A stretch of 64,000 bases of DNA from Roseovarius halotolerans (GCF_900172255.1 NZ_FWFU01000001.1:930001-994000); one strand, 5' to 3'; positions 46,026 to 55,002 are shown, counted from the first letter of the stretch. Numbers and translations are program-made. The notes: generated by a model from the sequence alone, not told the origin.

Positions 46026-46877
46026 TCAGTCGAGGAAAGCTTTCTCGACCACGTATTCTGCGGGGTCCGAATTCGCCCCCTCACGCAGCCCGTATTCCTC
46101 AAGCATGCCCTTGAGCTCGATATTGAAGGCGAGATTGCCGCAGACCATCGCGCGGTCGTTTTGCGGGCAGAGCGGCGCAACGCCCAGATCCTCGAACACC
46201 TCGTCCGCGCGCATCAGGTCGGTGATACGGCCCATCTTGGGGCTTTCTTCGCGCGTGGTGGTTGGATAGTAGCGCAGCTTCTCGTGGAACCCTTCGCCGA
46301 TCAGTTCTTCGAGCATCTCGTCATTGCGGATGTTGGCGATCAACTGGCGGCCATATTCCAGTTCACCCACCTCACGGCAGGTATGGGTGAGGATGATTTC
46401 CTCGTAATCGGTGTAGGTCTGGGGATCGCGCAGAAGCGAGGCAAAGGGCGCGATGCCGGTGCCGGTGGCGAAGAACCAGAGCCGCTTGCCGGGCAGCAAT
46501 GCGTCATGCACCAGGGTGCCCACGGGCTTGGGACGCATGATGATCTGGTCGCCCGGCTGGATATGCTGAAGGCGGCTGGTCAGCGGACCGTCCTGCACCT
46601 TGATCGAGTAGAATTCCAACTCGTCGTCCCAGGAGGGCGAGGCGATGGAATAGGCCCGCAGAAGCGGCTTTTCCTTGCCGGTTTTCTCGTCGGTCTGCAT
46701 GAGGCCGATCATCACGAATTCGCCCGAGCGAAAGCGCAGGGTGGCCGGCCGCGTGATACGGAACGAAAAAAGCCGGTCGGTCCAGTGGGTCACCTCGGTG
46801 ACGGTCTGGGCGTCGGGCATGGCGGGTTTCTTGACGGCCTTCGCGGCTGCTTCTGTCACGGTATTGATCTCGTTCAT
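46026..46877 (-). CDS. fpr: Ferredoxin-NADP+ reductase
   Basis: Flavoprotein of 283 residues exchanging electrons between NADPH and ferredoxin or flavodoxin. The FAD motif LLRAYSIASPSWDD, the NADP motif WFFATGTGIAPFASLLRD and the C-terminal family tail (VVEKAFLD) are present. It is probably a source of reduced ferredoxin; the neighbouring CysI siroheme enzyme would need such an electron donor. Its promoter should lie in the 47-bp repeat at 46896-46942, copied 406 bp further upstream. Confidence 0.93.
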   Translation of the reverse strand: MNEINTVTEAAAKAVKKPAMPDAQTVTEVTHWTDRLFSFRITRPATLRFRSGEFVMIGLMQTDEKTGKEKPLLRAYSIASPSWDDELEFYSIKVQDGPLTSRLQHIQPGDQIIMRPKPVGTLVHDALLPGKRLWFFATGTGIAPFASLLRDPQTYTDYEEIILTHTCREVGELEYGRQLIANIRNDEMLEELIGEGFHEKLRYYPTTTREESPKMGRITDLMRADEVFEDLGVAPLCPQNDRAMVCGNLAFNIELKGMLEEYGLREGANSDPAEYVVEKAFLD

Positions 46878-46895
46878 TGCTCCAACTTGCCGGTC

Positions 46896-46942
46896 TGGTT
46901 AAACCGACACCTATAACTAATCTTTGATTCAGGTCAGGTGAA
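46896..46942. repeat. 47-bp direct repeat, copy 1 (fpr promoter region)
   Basis: This segment matches 47302-47348 at 44 of 47 positions in the same orientation. It lies 19 bp upstream of the fpr start and includes the TATAG/CTGACC-like elements that could serve as the fpr promoter on the minus strand. Confidence 0.85.
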
Positions 46943-47061
46943 GGGTGGTTTCTCCACCCATGCGCAGACGTTTCGCGTGCGCATTGCGGGCCGTGGCGGA
47001 AAGCCACGGGCGGTCGGGCAGGTGCCCGGTGCCGGGAACGGGACCCCGGTGGGTGATGATG

Positions 47062-47239
47062 TTGCTCATCTCGAATGTCCGCTTCGCACAACGGGCTGAC
47101 CTTGATGCGCCCGGTTTCCGGCGCGAAATCAAAGACATCGAGATCCGAGTGGGTGTCGCCCTTTTTGCGCTCGCGTCCGGCGATCCAGCCAGCGCAGCAC
47201 GACCGGTGCATCTTGCGGGGCTTCGCTCGTGCGGATGCA
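47062..47239 (-). pseudogene. Decayed cysH (PAPS/APS reductase) fragment
   Basis: On the minus strand the translation WIAGRERKKGDTHSDL and then FAPETGRIKVSPL aligns with WITGRKRYQGQTRASL and EPGTGRIKVNPL of the intact cysH 700 bp away, with about 18 identities in 33 residues, followed by ADIRDEQ for EDIRTYM. The preceding piece (CIRTSEAPQDAPVVLR) continues the similarity only in another frame, and no start, N-terminal half or C-terminal cysteine motif is present. It is an internal fragment with frameshifts. The whole interval 46943-47301 lies between two 47-bp direct repeats and holds nothing else I can identify. Confidence 0.68.
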
Positions 47240-47301
47240 GGCATGCATCTGAGGTTGCTGTGGCCACGATACCACTCTCATTCATAACGTCACTGGCGCG
47301 A

Positions 47302-47348
47302 TGGTTAAACCGACACCTGTGACTAATCTTTGATTCAGGTCAGATGAA
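47302..47348. repeat. 47-bp direct repeat, copy 2
   Basis: The second copy begins only 7 bp beyond the DUF934 stop. The three differences from copy 1 lie at the CTATAAC/CTGTGAC segment and the CAGG/CAGA end. Together the copies bracket 359 bp with the cysH remnant, so duplication accompanied or enabled the insertion. Confidence 0.85.
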
Positions 47349-47355
47349 AGGCCGC

Positions 47356-47760
47356 TTACCCGCGCATGCGGGCCTGGTAGTCATGTGCACGCCAATCGGC
47401 GCGGAACTGCCATTGATCCTCGGGTTGACGCGCGGCCAGGTCCTCGGGGATTTCGATCTCGTCGAAACCGGCGCGCCGTGCCATCGCGTATTGATCCGCG
47501 ATCACATGGCCGCGCGCGCGCAGGCGCCCCTTGTAGCCCATCAGCCGGAGCTGGCGCGCGATGGTAAAGCCTCGACCGTCCGAAAAGCTGGGAAAATCCA
47601 CCCGGATCAGCGGTATTTCCGGCAGGCGCCCGGCCAGTTCCATCGGGTCGGCGCTGGAGGGCAGGTCGATGCCGTAACCGCTGCGCGCGTCCTCGAGCGC
47701 CCTGAGCGGAAGGGTCCAGTCATCGCTGTGAAAGCCATTGTCATCGACGATGATGCTCAT
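47356..47760 (-). CDS. DUF934 protein of the sulfite reduction operon
   Basis: A 134-residue DUF934 protein with the family features FPSFSDGRGFTIARQLR and GHVIADQYAMARRAGFDEIE. DUF934 genes are regularly next to cysH/cysI in alphaproteobacteria, but their biochemical role is unknown. Its ATG at 47760 overlaps the cysH stop by 4 bp. It is the last intact gene of the cys operon. Confidence 0.88.
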   Translation of the reverse strand: MSIIVDDNGFHSDDWTLPLRALEDARSGYGIDLPSSADPMELAGRLPEIPLIRVDFPSFSDGRGFTIARQLRLMGYKGRLRARGHVIADQYAMARRAGFDEIEIPEDLAARQPEDQWQFRADWRAHDYQARMRG

Positions 47761-48491
47761 GCGTTTTCTCCTTGTCGCACGATTTTTCCGTTTACGAAGT
47801 GAATGCCGCATTCGGTCTTGTCCTGCCCGCGCCAACGGCCTGCGCGGGGATCTTCGCCATTGCCGACGCGGCTGGTGCAGGGCATGCAGCCGATCGACGG
47901 ATAGCCGCGCGCCACCAGCGGATGCCGGGGCAGGCGGTTTTCCTCCATGTAGGTGCGGATGTCCTCGGGCGCCCAGTGGGCCAGGGGATTGACCTTGATG
48001 CGTCCGGTGCCGGGTTCGGCCTCGAAGAAGGCGAGGCTGGCGCGGGTCTGGCCCTGATAGCGCTTGCGCCCGGTGATCCAGCCGTCGAACCCCTGAAGCG
48101 CGCGCTGCAGCGGCGCGGTCTTGCGCAGCGTGCAGCAGGCATCGGGTGCGGTGCGGTGCAGGGCGCCATCGGGGTCGCGCGCAGCGAGATCGGCGGCATC
48201 GGCGCGGATGATGCGCATGTCGCGCAGGTCCAATCGCTCGGCCAGTTCCTGCTGGTAGGTCAGAGTCTCGGCAAAAAGCATCTGCGTGTCGATGAAGATG
48301 ACCGGCGTCTCGCGACGCGCCAGTGCCACCATGTGCAAAAGCACCACGGATTCGGCTCCGAAGCTGGAGACGAGCGCCAGATCCCCGGCCTCGGGGTCGT
48401 TGAGCGCGGCGCGCAGCACGTCGCTTGCCGAATGATGGCGATAGCGCGCATTGAGCGCGGCCACGCGCGATGCGGTATCACTCGGCTGCAT
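47757..48491 (-). CDS. cysH: Phosphoadenylyl/adenylyl-sulfate reductase
   Basis: Reduces APS or PAPS to sulfite. The SSFGAESVVLLHM substrate loop, FIDTQMLF and WITGRKRYQG are typical. The cysteine pairs CC (DACCTLRK) and CMPC (IGCMPCTSR) are the four [4Fe-4S] ligands of APS reductases, and the C-terminal catalytic cysteine lies in KTECGIH, so APS is the likely substrate. ATG 48491 gives 244 residues and overlaps cysI by 14 bp. Confidence 0.94.
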   Translation of the reverse strand: MQPSDTASRVAALNARYRHHSASDVLRAALNDPEAGDLALVSSFGAESVVLLHMVALARRETPVIFIDTQMLFAETLTYQQELAERLDLRDMRIIRADAADLAARDPDGALHRTAPDACCTLRKTAPLQRALQGFDGWITGRKRYQGQTRASLAFFEAEPGTGRIKVNPLAHWAPEDIRTYMEENRLPRHPLVARGYPSIGCMPCTSRVGNGEDPRAGRWRGQDKTECGIHFVNGKIVRQGENA

Positions 48492-50145
48492 GGGCGCGGG
48501 CCTTTTCGTAAAGCGCGGACTTGAAGGGCTCGATCCCGATGCGGCGATAGGTCTGCAGGAAAGGTTCCTGCCGGTCCTGGCGATAATCGAGATAGGTCTC
48601 GATGATGCGCTCGATGGCGGGCACGATTTCGTCTGCCGAGAAACCCGGCCCGGTGCGCTGCCCAAGGGCCGCATCCTGCGTGTGATCGCCGCCAAGGGTG
48701 ATCTGATAGTTCTCGACCCCGGCGCGATCGAGCCCGAGAATGCCGATCTGGCCGACATGGTGATGCCCGCAGGCATTGATGCAGCCCGATATCTTGATCT
48801 TCAGCTCGCCGATCTCGTGTTCCAGCTTCAGTTCGTCGAAACGGGTGGCGATTTCCTGCGCGATGGGGATCGAGCGCGCAGTGGCGAGGGCGCAGTAATC
48901 CATGCCGGGGCAGGCGATGATATCCGAAATGAGGCCGATATTGGCGGTGGCCAGCCCGTGCCGTTTCAGGATCGCATGCATCGCGGGCAGGTCGGATACA
49001 TGCACATGGGGCAGGATCACGTTCTGCTCGTGGCTGATGCGCAGCTCGTCATGGCCGTAGAACTGGGCGAGGTCGGCCATCACGCGCATCTGCTCGGCCG
49101 TGGCGTCGCCGGGGGTCGCGCCATGCGCCTTGAGGCTGATCTGGACGATGGCATAGCCGGGCGCGCGATGCGTCGCGAGGTTCGTATCGGCCCAGGCGCG
49201 GAAGACCGGGTCGGCGCTGTAGGCCTTGTCAAAGCTCTCGGTGCCGGCCTTGCGAAAGGCGGGTGGGGCGAAGGCGGCCTTGATTTCGTCAAACAGCGCA
49301 AGATCGACGCCGCTGAAGGCGGGGCGCACCAGCTTGAACCGCTCGGCGATGCGGGCGCGGATATCGTCGATGCCGTGTTCATGGACGGTGATCTTGATCC
49401 GGCTCTTGTACTTGTTGTCGCGCCGCCCGATCTGGTTCCAGACGCTGACGACGGATTCCAGATAGGGCAGAAGATCCTCCTGCGTGACGAAATCGCTCAG
49501 CACCTTGCCGATCATGGGCGTGCGGCCAAGGCCGCCGCCGACAATCACGCGATAGCCTTGTTCGGTGCCGCGGGTGACGATCTGAAGTCCGATGTCATGC
49601 GCCTTGATGACGGCACGGTCATTGGGGCTGCCGGTGACGGCGATCTTGAACTTGCGCGGCAGGAACTGGAATTCCGGGTGGTCCGTGGACCATTGCCGGA
49701 TCAGTTCGGCGACCGGGCGGGGATCGGCGATCTCGTCCTGCGCAGCACCGGCGAAATGGTCGGCGGTGACATTTCGGATGGTGTTGCCGCTGGTCTGGAT
49801 GGCATGCATCCCCACCTCGGCGAGAGCGTCCAGAATGTCGGGCACATCTGGCAGTTTGGGCCAGTTGAACTGGATGTTCTGGCGGGTGGTGAAGTGGCCA
49901 TAGCCCTTGTCCCAGCGTTCCGCGATATAGGCCAGCTGGCGCATCTTGGCGCTGTCGAGTGTGCCATAGGGAATGGCGACACGCAGCATGTAGGCATGCA
50001 GCTGCAGGTAAAGCCCGTTCATCAGGCGCAGCGGCTTGAACTCGTCCTCGGTCAGCGCGCCACTGACGCGGCGCTCCACCTGCTGGCGGAACTGACGGTT
50101 GCGCTCGGCGACGAAGGCCGCGTCGAATTCGCTGTAATCATACAT
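48478..50145 (-). CDS. cysI: Sulfite (or nitrite) reductase hemoprotein
   Basis: Siroheme/[4Fe-4S] reductase, 555 residues. The cluster and siroheme ligands are in ACPGMDYC and SGCINACGHHHVG. The duplicated half-domains are visible (RQNIQFNWPK near residue 80, RISHEQNVILPH near 340). The context of cysH, cysG and DUF934 fixes the role as assimilatory sulfite reduction. The ATG at 50145 overlaps the DUF2849 stop by 8 bp. No CysJ flavoprotein gene is nearby, so ferredoxin via the fpr product may be the donor. Confidence 0.94.
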   Translation of the reverse strand: MYDYSEFDAAFVAERNRQFRQQVERRVSGALTEDEFKPLRLMNGLYLQLHAYMLRVAIPYGTLDSAKMRQLAYIAERWDKGYGHFTTRQNIQFNWPKLPDVPDILDALAEVGMHAIQTSGNTIRNVTADHFAGAAQDEIADPRPVAELIRQWSTDHPEFQFLPRKFKIAVTGSPNDRAVIKAHDIGLQIVTRGTEQGYRVIVGGGLGRTPMIGKVLSDFVTQEDLLPYLESVVSVWNQIGRRDNKYKSRIKITVHEHGIDDIRARIAERFKLVRPAFSGVDLALFDEIKAAFAPPAFRKAGTESFDKAYSADPVFRAWADTNLATHRAPGYAIVQISLKAHGATPGDATAEQMRVMADLAQFYGHDELRISHEQNVILPHVHVSDLPAMHAILKRHGLATANIGLISDIIACPGMDYCALATARSIPIAQEIATRFDELKLEHEIGELKIKISGCINACGHHHVGQIGILGLDRAGVENYQITLGGDHTQDAALGQRTGPGFSADEIVPAIERIIETYLDYRQDRQEPFLQTYRRIGIEPFKSALYEKARAHAAE

Positions 50146-50446
50146 CGGAAAGCTCCGCTTGTTTGCCGTGGCGGTAGTTCGAGGGGCCGCTGCGCCGGAA
50201 ATCCTCGCGAAAATGGGTCGGTTCGGGGCCGTTCGTCCCTGCGGTGACATCGGCGAGATAGACGCCGACCACCTGATCGGGCTGGGCTTCGGCCATGAGC
50301 TGACGCAGCTGTGCATGGGCCTCGTCGGTAATGATCTCGGCCTGCGCGAGATCGCGCGTCCAGCGATCATCGGCGGTGAGATAAACCACGTCGCCCTCGA
50401 TCAGGGCATTGGCGGTGACGACCTTGGGGGTGAAAGCACGGGGCAT
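50138..50446 (-). CDS. DUF2849 protein
   Basis: A 102-residue protein beginning MPRAFTPKVVTANALIEGDVVYL with a DUF2849 pattern (YLTADDRWTRDLAQAEII, VVGVYLADV). Members are small and sit between cysG and cysI in alphaproteobacterial sulfate assimilation operons; the role is unknown. It starts 1 nt after the cysG stop and overlaps cysI. Confidence 0.87.
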   Translation of the reverse strand: MPRAFTPKVVTANALIEGDVVYLTADDRWTRDLAQAEIITDEAHAQLRQLMAEAQPDQVVGVYLADVTAGTNGPEPTHFREDFRRSGPSNYRHGKQAELSDV

Positions 50447-50447
50447 G

Positions 50448-51845
50448 TCAGGCAAGCTCCTGTTCGACCTGGGAAAGGGCGGCCTGCGCGGCGCGCGGGG
50501 CGAGCCCGTAAAAGGTGAGCGCGGGACCATCCGAGATGCCCTGCGCCAGATCGCCCGGCAATTGGCCAAGCGTCGTGGAAAGGATGCGCTGATCGGGGCG
50601 CGAGGCGTTCTCGATCACCGTGACCGGGGTGGCGCGATCTGCGCCATGCATCAGCAGGCGGCCCTGGATGAACCGCGCGGCCGCCTTGCCCATGTAGACC
50701 GCGGCGACTTCGCCGGGGCGGGCGAGGGCGCGCCAGTCGTGATCGGCAAAGCCCTTCATGTCATGCCCCGTGAGGAAGCGGACCGCGCCGTTGCGCTGAC
50801 GCTTTGTCAGACTCTGGCCGATGGCGGCGACACTGGCCGAGGCGGCGGTGATGCCGGGCACGATATGCCATGCGATCCCGGCGTTCTCGACGGCGTCGAT
50901 CTCTTCGTCCAGACGCCCGAACATCGTCGGGTCGCCGCCCTTGAGGCGCACGACCTGCGCGCCTTTCTTTGCGTGGGCGACGATCAACGCGTCGATCTCG
51001 CCTTGCGACATGGAGGGACCGAAACCCTGTTTGCCCGCGTCGATCAGGATCGCTTCGCGGCGGGCCAGCTCAAGGATCCCTTGGGTCACCAGGCGGTCAT
51101 GGATCACCACGTCAGCCGTATCGAGCGCCTTGCGTGCCTTCAATGTCAGAAGGTCAGGATCGCCGGGACCGGCGCCGACGAACGCGACATGGCCAGGGCG
51201 GTTGCCGGGTGCCGCGCGATGGCGTGCAAGCAGGGCTTCGAGCGCGGGTCTGACGCCATGTTCGCCGCCTTCGGATATGGCGCGCGGGCCGGTGTCGAAA
51301 TAATACTCGCTCCAGAAATCGCGCCGCGTGCGGCCCATCGGCAGGATGTCCGCCACGGCGCGGAAGGCCTTGCCGATCCGGGCGAGCGGGCCAAGCGTGG
51401 CGGGCAGGCGTGCTTCGAGGTCGGCCTTGATCGCGCGGGCCAGGACGGGTGCCGCGCCTTCGGTGCCGATGGCGACGGTGACGGGGTCGCGGTCGACGAT
51501 GGCCGGTGTGATGAAGCGGCTGTCCTCGAGGTTGTCGACGATATTGACCAGCACGCCTTCGGACTCGGCGATGGCGGCGGTGCGGGCGTCTTCGGCGCTG
51601 TCCTCGTCAGCCGCATAGAACAGAACCGCGCCGCGCACATCCCCGGCGGCGAGCGCACGGCGATGGAGGGTCAGGCGGTTCTCTTCGGACCAGGCGACGA
51701 TCTCGGGGGCAGGGGCCGGGGCAAAGACCTCGATGCGCGCTTCGGTCTTGAGGATCAGGCGCAGCTTGGCCAGCGCGGCCTCGCCACCGCCCGAAAGGAC
51801 GATGCGACGGCCCTCGACGGACAGGAAAACCGGAAAATGTTTCAT
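50448..51845 (-). CDS. cysG: Siroheme synthase (multifunctional CysG)
   Basis: Makes siroheme from uroporphyrinogen III, the cofactor of the downstream CysI. The N-terminal half is the dehydrogenase/ferrochelatase (FPVFLSVEGRRIVLSGGGEAA, LVNIVDNLEDSRFITPAIVDR). The C-terminal half is SUMT (FVGAGPGDPDLLTLKARKAL, VRLKGGDPTMFGR, GITAASASVAAIG). At 465 residues it has full length. It heads the cys operon and is divergent from the Lrp regulator. Confidence 0.95.
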   Translation of the reverse strand: MKHFPVFLSVEGRRIVLSGGGEAALAKLRLILKTEARIEVFAPAPAPEIVAWSEENRLTLHRRALAAGDVRGAVLFYAADEDSAEDARTAAIAESEGVLVNIVDNLEDSRFITPAIVDRDPVTVAIGTEGAAPVLARAIKADLEARLPATLGPLARIGKAFRAVADILPMGRTRRDFWSEYYFDTGPRAISEGGEHGVRPALEALLARHRAAPGNRPGHVAFVGAGPGDPDLLTLKARKALDTADVVIHDRLVTQGILELARREAILIDAGKQGFGPSMSQGEIDALIVAHAKKGAQVVRLKGGDPTMFGRLDEEIDAVENAGIAWHIVPGITAASASVAAIGQSLTKRQRNGAVRFLTGHDMKGFADHDWRALARPGEVAAVYMGKAAARFIQGRLLMHGADRATPVTVIENASRPDQRILSTTLGQLPGDLAQGISDGPALTFYGLAPRAAQAALSQVEQELA

Positions 51846-51921
51846 GTGGAGGGCCTCGGCGTTCTGTTTGACTTGCCCCGAAATATAGGAAATATTCCCG
51901 GGTACGCGCCATAGGCTGGCC

Positions 51922-51947
51922 CGAATAAGGACGTTTGTTCCTGTTCG
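51922..51947. promoter_or_regulatory. Imperfect palindrome between cysG and the Lrp gene
   Basis: CGAATAAGGA and TTCCTGTTCG form a partial dyad (7 of 10 symmetric positions) in the 147-bp divergent intergenic region. A GGAAATATTCC element lies nearby at about 51888-51898. Either could be the site for the adjacent Lrp-family protein. Confidence 0.42.
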
Positions 51948-51992
51948 CATCAGATTGAGCCGAAGCGTTCCATGAAGAAAGGAAATCGGAAA

Positions 51993-52454
51993 ATGGCTGT
52001 TCGCCTCGATGAACTGGATCGGAAAATCCTTGTGCAGCTGCAGAAGGACGGCGGGCAATCGCTGGATGAAATCGCCAAGATCGTGGGCAGTTCCAAGACC
52101 CCGGTGTGGAACCGGATTCGCAAGATGCGCGAAGGCGGGATCATCAAGCAGCAGACCTTTCTGCTGGATGCCGAGGCGCTCGGATTCGAGGCTTGCTTCT
52201 TTGTCCTGATCCGCACATCAGAGCATGATGCAAGCTGGCAGGCGACGTTCCTGCAAGCCCTGCGTGACCGCCCTGAGGTGCAGGAGGCGCACCGGCTAGC
52301 GGGGGATATCGACTATATCCTGAAGGTTCGCGTCGCCAATGCCCGCGCCTATGACACCTTTTATCAGGCGCTGATTTCCGAAGTGAAGGTGCATAACGTG
52401 ACGGCGCTGTTGTCGATGGAAGAGATCAAATCGACCACCATGCTGCCGCTTTGA
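51993..52454 (+). CDS. Lrp/AsnC-family transcriptional regulator
   Basis: A 153-residue Lrp-type regulator with an N-terminal helix-turn-helix (LDEIAKIVGSSKTPVWNRIRKMR) and a C-terminal ligand-binding RAM domain (VQEAHRLAGDIDYILKVRVANARAYDTF). The ATG at 51993 is preceded by GAAAGGAAA; an ATG at 51972 is an alternative. Divergent transcription from cysG suggests it controls the cys operon in response to an amino acid, perhaps cysteine or a precursor, but this is inference. Confidence 0.92.
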   Translation: MAVRLDELDRKILVQLQKDGGQSLDEIAKIVGSSKTPVWNRIRKMREGGIIKQQTFLLDAEALGFEACFFVLIRTSEHDASWQATFLQALRDRPEVQEAHRLAGDIDYILKVRVANARAYDTFYQALISEVKVHNVTALLSMEEIKSTTMLPL

Positions 52455-52458
52455 ATGC

Positions 52459-53205
52459 TCAGGTCGCGGACTCGAGCGCGGCGATGATCGGCGAGAAATC
52501 CGCCGCGTTGAGGCTGGCGCCGCCGACCAGGGCACCGTCGACGTTTCTGACGGCGAAAATTTCGGCGGCGTTGGCGGGTTTCACCGAACCGCCATAGAGG
52601 AGGCGGATATCAGAGGCTGTTGACCCGAAGCGCGCTGTCAGGCGGTCACGAATGAAATCATGCACTTCCGCAATTTGCGCGATGTCGGGCACCTTGCCGG
52701 TGCCGATAGCCCAGACAGGTTCGTAGGCGATGACGGTATTGGCGGAATCACCGCTGTCGGGCGTCGAGCCCTCAAGCTGCGCGCCAATCACATCAAGGGT
52801 GCTGCCCGCGTCACGTTCGGCCAGGGTTTCGCCGAGGCAGATGATCGCAAGAAGGCCCGCAGCATGGGCCGCCTCGGCCTTGGCGCGCACATCTGCATCG
52901 GTTTCGTGGTGATCGAGGCGGCGTTCGGAATGGCCGACGATCACCGCCTGCGCCCCCGCATCGGCGATCATGGGCGCCGAGATGTCGCCGGTATGCGCGC
53001 CCGACGCGGCGCTGTGGCAATCCTGCGCCCCGATCGAAAGCGGGCTGTCGGCGCTGAGCGCGGCGGCCTGCAAGAGCAGGGTCGCGGGCGGGCAGATCAG
53101 GATGTCGACACCCGGTTCGGGATGGGCGGAGGCAATGGCCTGCAACGCGTCAAGCGACTCACGAGTGCCGTTCATCTTCCAGTTTCCGGCAGCGAGTTTG
53201 CGCAT
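52459..53205 (-). CDS. tpiA: Triosephosphate isomerase
   Basis: Glycolytic/gluconeogenic isomerase. Catalytic Lys and His lie in AAGNWKMNG and VIVGHSERR, the catalytic Glu in [12 protein letters not shown], and the phosphate loop in [12 protein letters not shown]. The second of two adjacent ATGs (53205) gives 248 residues. The stop is 5 bp from the convergent Lrp gene stop. Confidence 0.96.
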   Translation of the reverse strand: MRKLAAGNWKMNGTRESLDALQAIASAHPEPGVDILICPPATLLLQAAALSADSPLSIGAQDCHSAASGAHTGDISAPMIADAGAQAVIVGHSERRLDHHETDADVRAKAEAAHAAGLLAIICLGETLAERDAGSTLDVIGAQLEGSTPDSGDSANTVIAYEPVWAIGTGKVPDIAQIAEVHDFIRDRLTARFGSTASDIRLLYGGSVKPANAAEIFAVRNVDGALVGGASLNAADFSPIIAALESAT

Positions 53206-53256
53206 CATTCCGGGTCAACCTTTTGTTTTTATTGTTATGTTGATGGGGTAGGCGGC

Positions 53257-53607
53257 TTACATGTTCTCGAACTTGATCGACTCACCGCAGCCGCAAGCCT
53301 CGGTCACATTGGGGTTGTTGAACACGAAACCGGATTCCAGAAGCGAGGTGCGATAGTCGATCTCGGTGCCGAACAGGAACATCTGCGCCATCGGCGCGAT
53401 CATCACCCGTGCGCCATCCTGCTCGACCACCTCATCGTTGGGGTCGACCTCGGTCACGTAGTCCATCGTGTATTCCATGCCCGCGCATCCGCCTTTCTTG
53501 ACCCCGATGCGCAAACCCTGATGGCCGTCCTTGTCCATCAGTTTCGCGATCCGGATCGCCGCGGCGGGCGTCATGGTAACGGCTTGTTTACCGGGGATGC
53601 CGAACAT
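53257..53607 (-). CDS. HesB/IscA-type iron-sulfur carrier
   Basis: A-type Fe-S carrier, with cluster-ligand cysteines in GGCAGMEYT and the C-terminal CGCGESI. The 116 residues include an N-terminal extension (MFGIPGKQAV) before the core MTPAAAIRIAKLM. ErpA, IscA or SufA cannot be separated by eye. It lies between tpiA and the DUF3307 gene; sufT, another Fe-S maturation gene, is 1.5 kb upstream. Confidence 0.92.
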   Translation of the reverse strand: MFGIPGKQAVTMTPAAAIRIAKLMDKDGHQGLRIGVKKGGCAGMEYTMDYVTEVDPNDEVVEQDGARVMIAPMAQMFLFGTEIDYRTSLLESGFVFNNPNVTEACGCGESIKFENM

Positions 53608-53644
53608 TGTGCCTCCTCATGTGTCTAGGGGGAATCTAGGGCGT

Positions 53645-54355
53645 TCAGGGCGCGATCTCAAGCGGGGGCAACGCAGATAGAAGGGATTGCGTCGCAAGAG
53701 CGACGGCGATGGCCCAACCAAAGGAGGCCAGCGTGCCGATGATCACGTATTCGGCACTGCGCTGGTCGCGGTTGGCGGTGCCATAGCGCAGGATGGATTT
53801 GGCGGCGATCAGGAAGCCGATACCGATGGGTTGGTTTGCCAGCACCAGAAGGAAGATCAGGCCACGTTCAAGCAGGCCGATCTGACGGCCGCCATCGCGC
53901 AGACCGACGTTGCGCAGGCGCATGCTGTGGGGGCGCATCAGGAGGCCGATGGCGTATTGCCCGGCAGTGAGGCAGAGGATCAGCCCCGCAGCGAGCGCCA
54001 TGAGCGGCAAGAGGACGGGGTGGGCGGACCAGAGACCGGTCTGCCAGAGGCCGGGAGCGCAGAAACCGACAGCGAGAATGGTGACGAGATGCGCACCCTG
54101 GTCCAGAAGAAAGGCAGGTAGGTTATTGATCTTGCTATATGTTTTCGCGGCATCGATCAGGATGTGGGCAAGCGTCAGCAGCGCCAGCGCCGGGGCATAT
54201 AGCTGCCCGAGGGCGAGATGGGCGGTGATCCACACGATGATCCCATGGAGCGCCATGACATGCGGGCGGGCCTTGTTGGCGTTGATCCAGTTTGTTTGCA
54301 GGGTGAAATCGGCCATCGCGTGGGCAAAGATCAGGGCGACGATGGTTTCAAGCAT
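53645..54355 (-). CDS. DUF3307 membrane protein
   Basis: A 236-residue integral membrane protein with five to seven hydrophobic segments. The N-terminal MLETIVALIFAHAMADFTLQTNWI, with His, Asp and Gln in the first helix, and HILIDAAKTY are typical of DUF3307. The ATG at 54355 lies 8 nt after GGAG and is preferred to the GTG at 54364 that overlaps satD. DUF3307 and SatD-like genes commonly occur as a pair. Function unknown. Confidence 0.85.
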   Translation of the reverse strand: MLETIVALIFAHAMADFTLQTNWINANKARPHVMALHGIIVWITAHLALGQLYAPALALLTLAHILIDAAKTYSKINNLPAFLLDQGAHLVTILAVGFCAPGLWQTGLWSAHPVLLPLMALAAGLILCLTAGQYAIGLLMRPHSMRLRNVGLRDGGRQIGLLERGLIFLLVLANQPIGIGFLIAAKSILRYGTANRDQRSAEYVIIGTLASFGWAIAVALATQSLLSALPPLEIAP

Positions 54356-54360
54356 CGGGG

Positions 54361-55002
54361 TCACTCCGGCGGGTGATCTGTGGGTGAAGAATCGGCCTCA
54401 ACAGATTGAATTGCATCCGAAATACCGTGATACCCTGCAGCAGTCAGGGCCTGATCGACGGCTTGACGGGAAATCCCGAGGCGTGCGGCGGCGTCAGCAT
54501 GGGTGGTGGCGCCGGGGGGCAGCATGGTGAACACCGCGCGGGCCTGCGCCGGTGTCCAGCCTTGAGAGATGTGATCCGCAAGCAAAATCAATGCGTTGAG
54601 AGCGCCACCTGAGGCGTGACCCATGGTGATATGCGGCCCCCCCAAGGTGGTGAGCAGGCGGCCCGAGGCGGTGAAGGCGGGGCCGGAAGCGGCATTGGGG
54701 TCGCGGTTGTCGGGGAGGTGACCATCGCCGCAGGCAAGGGCGATCCGGGTGGAAAACGCCTTGCCAAGACGCCGGATCGCGGCCCGGAAATAAAGCGAAG
54801 ATCGTAGCGCAAACCTTTGTTCGGATAGGGCAAATTGCCATCCATCCCCGCCACTTCGCGCGAATCCGGTAACCAGACCGGGTGCCCACCGCGAGATGTC
54901 ATCGGCAGCGGATTCGAGCGCCTGCAGGGCGGAATCGACCTCTTCGGCGCTGAGTGCGCTGGAGTCGACAAGGTCACCTGAGAGGACGCAGAACGGGTTC
55001 AT
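54361..55002 (-). CDS. SatD-like protein with C-terminal helix-turn-helix
   Basis: The N-terminal segment FCVLSGDLVDSSALSAEEV is the SatD-family signature, and the body resembles a nucleotide-cyclase-like fold (GDGHLPDNRDPNAASGPAF). The end carries a plausible helix-turn-helix, AAARLGISRQAVDQALTAAGY (about residues 175-200). The ATG at 55002 lies only about 11 nt after a -10 TATAAC, so the mRNA is probably leaderless; no ribosome site is seen. A 45-bp four-half-site operator lies upstream, consistent with autoregulation. 213 residues. Confidence 0.82.
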   Translation of the reverse strand: MNPFCVLSGDLVDSSALSAEEVDSALQALESAADDISRWAPGLVTGFARSGGDGWQFALSEQRFALRSSLYFRAAIRRLGKAFSTRIALACGDGHLPDNRDPNAASGPAFTASGRLLTTLGGPHITMGHASGGALNALILLADHISQGWTPAQARAVFTMLPPGATTHADAAARLGISRQAVDQALTAAGYHGISDAIQSVEADSSPTDHPPE

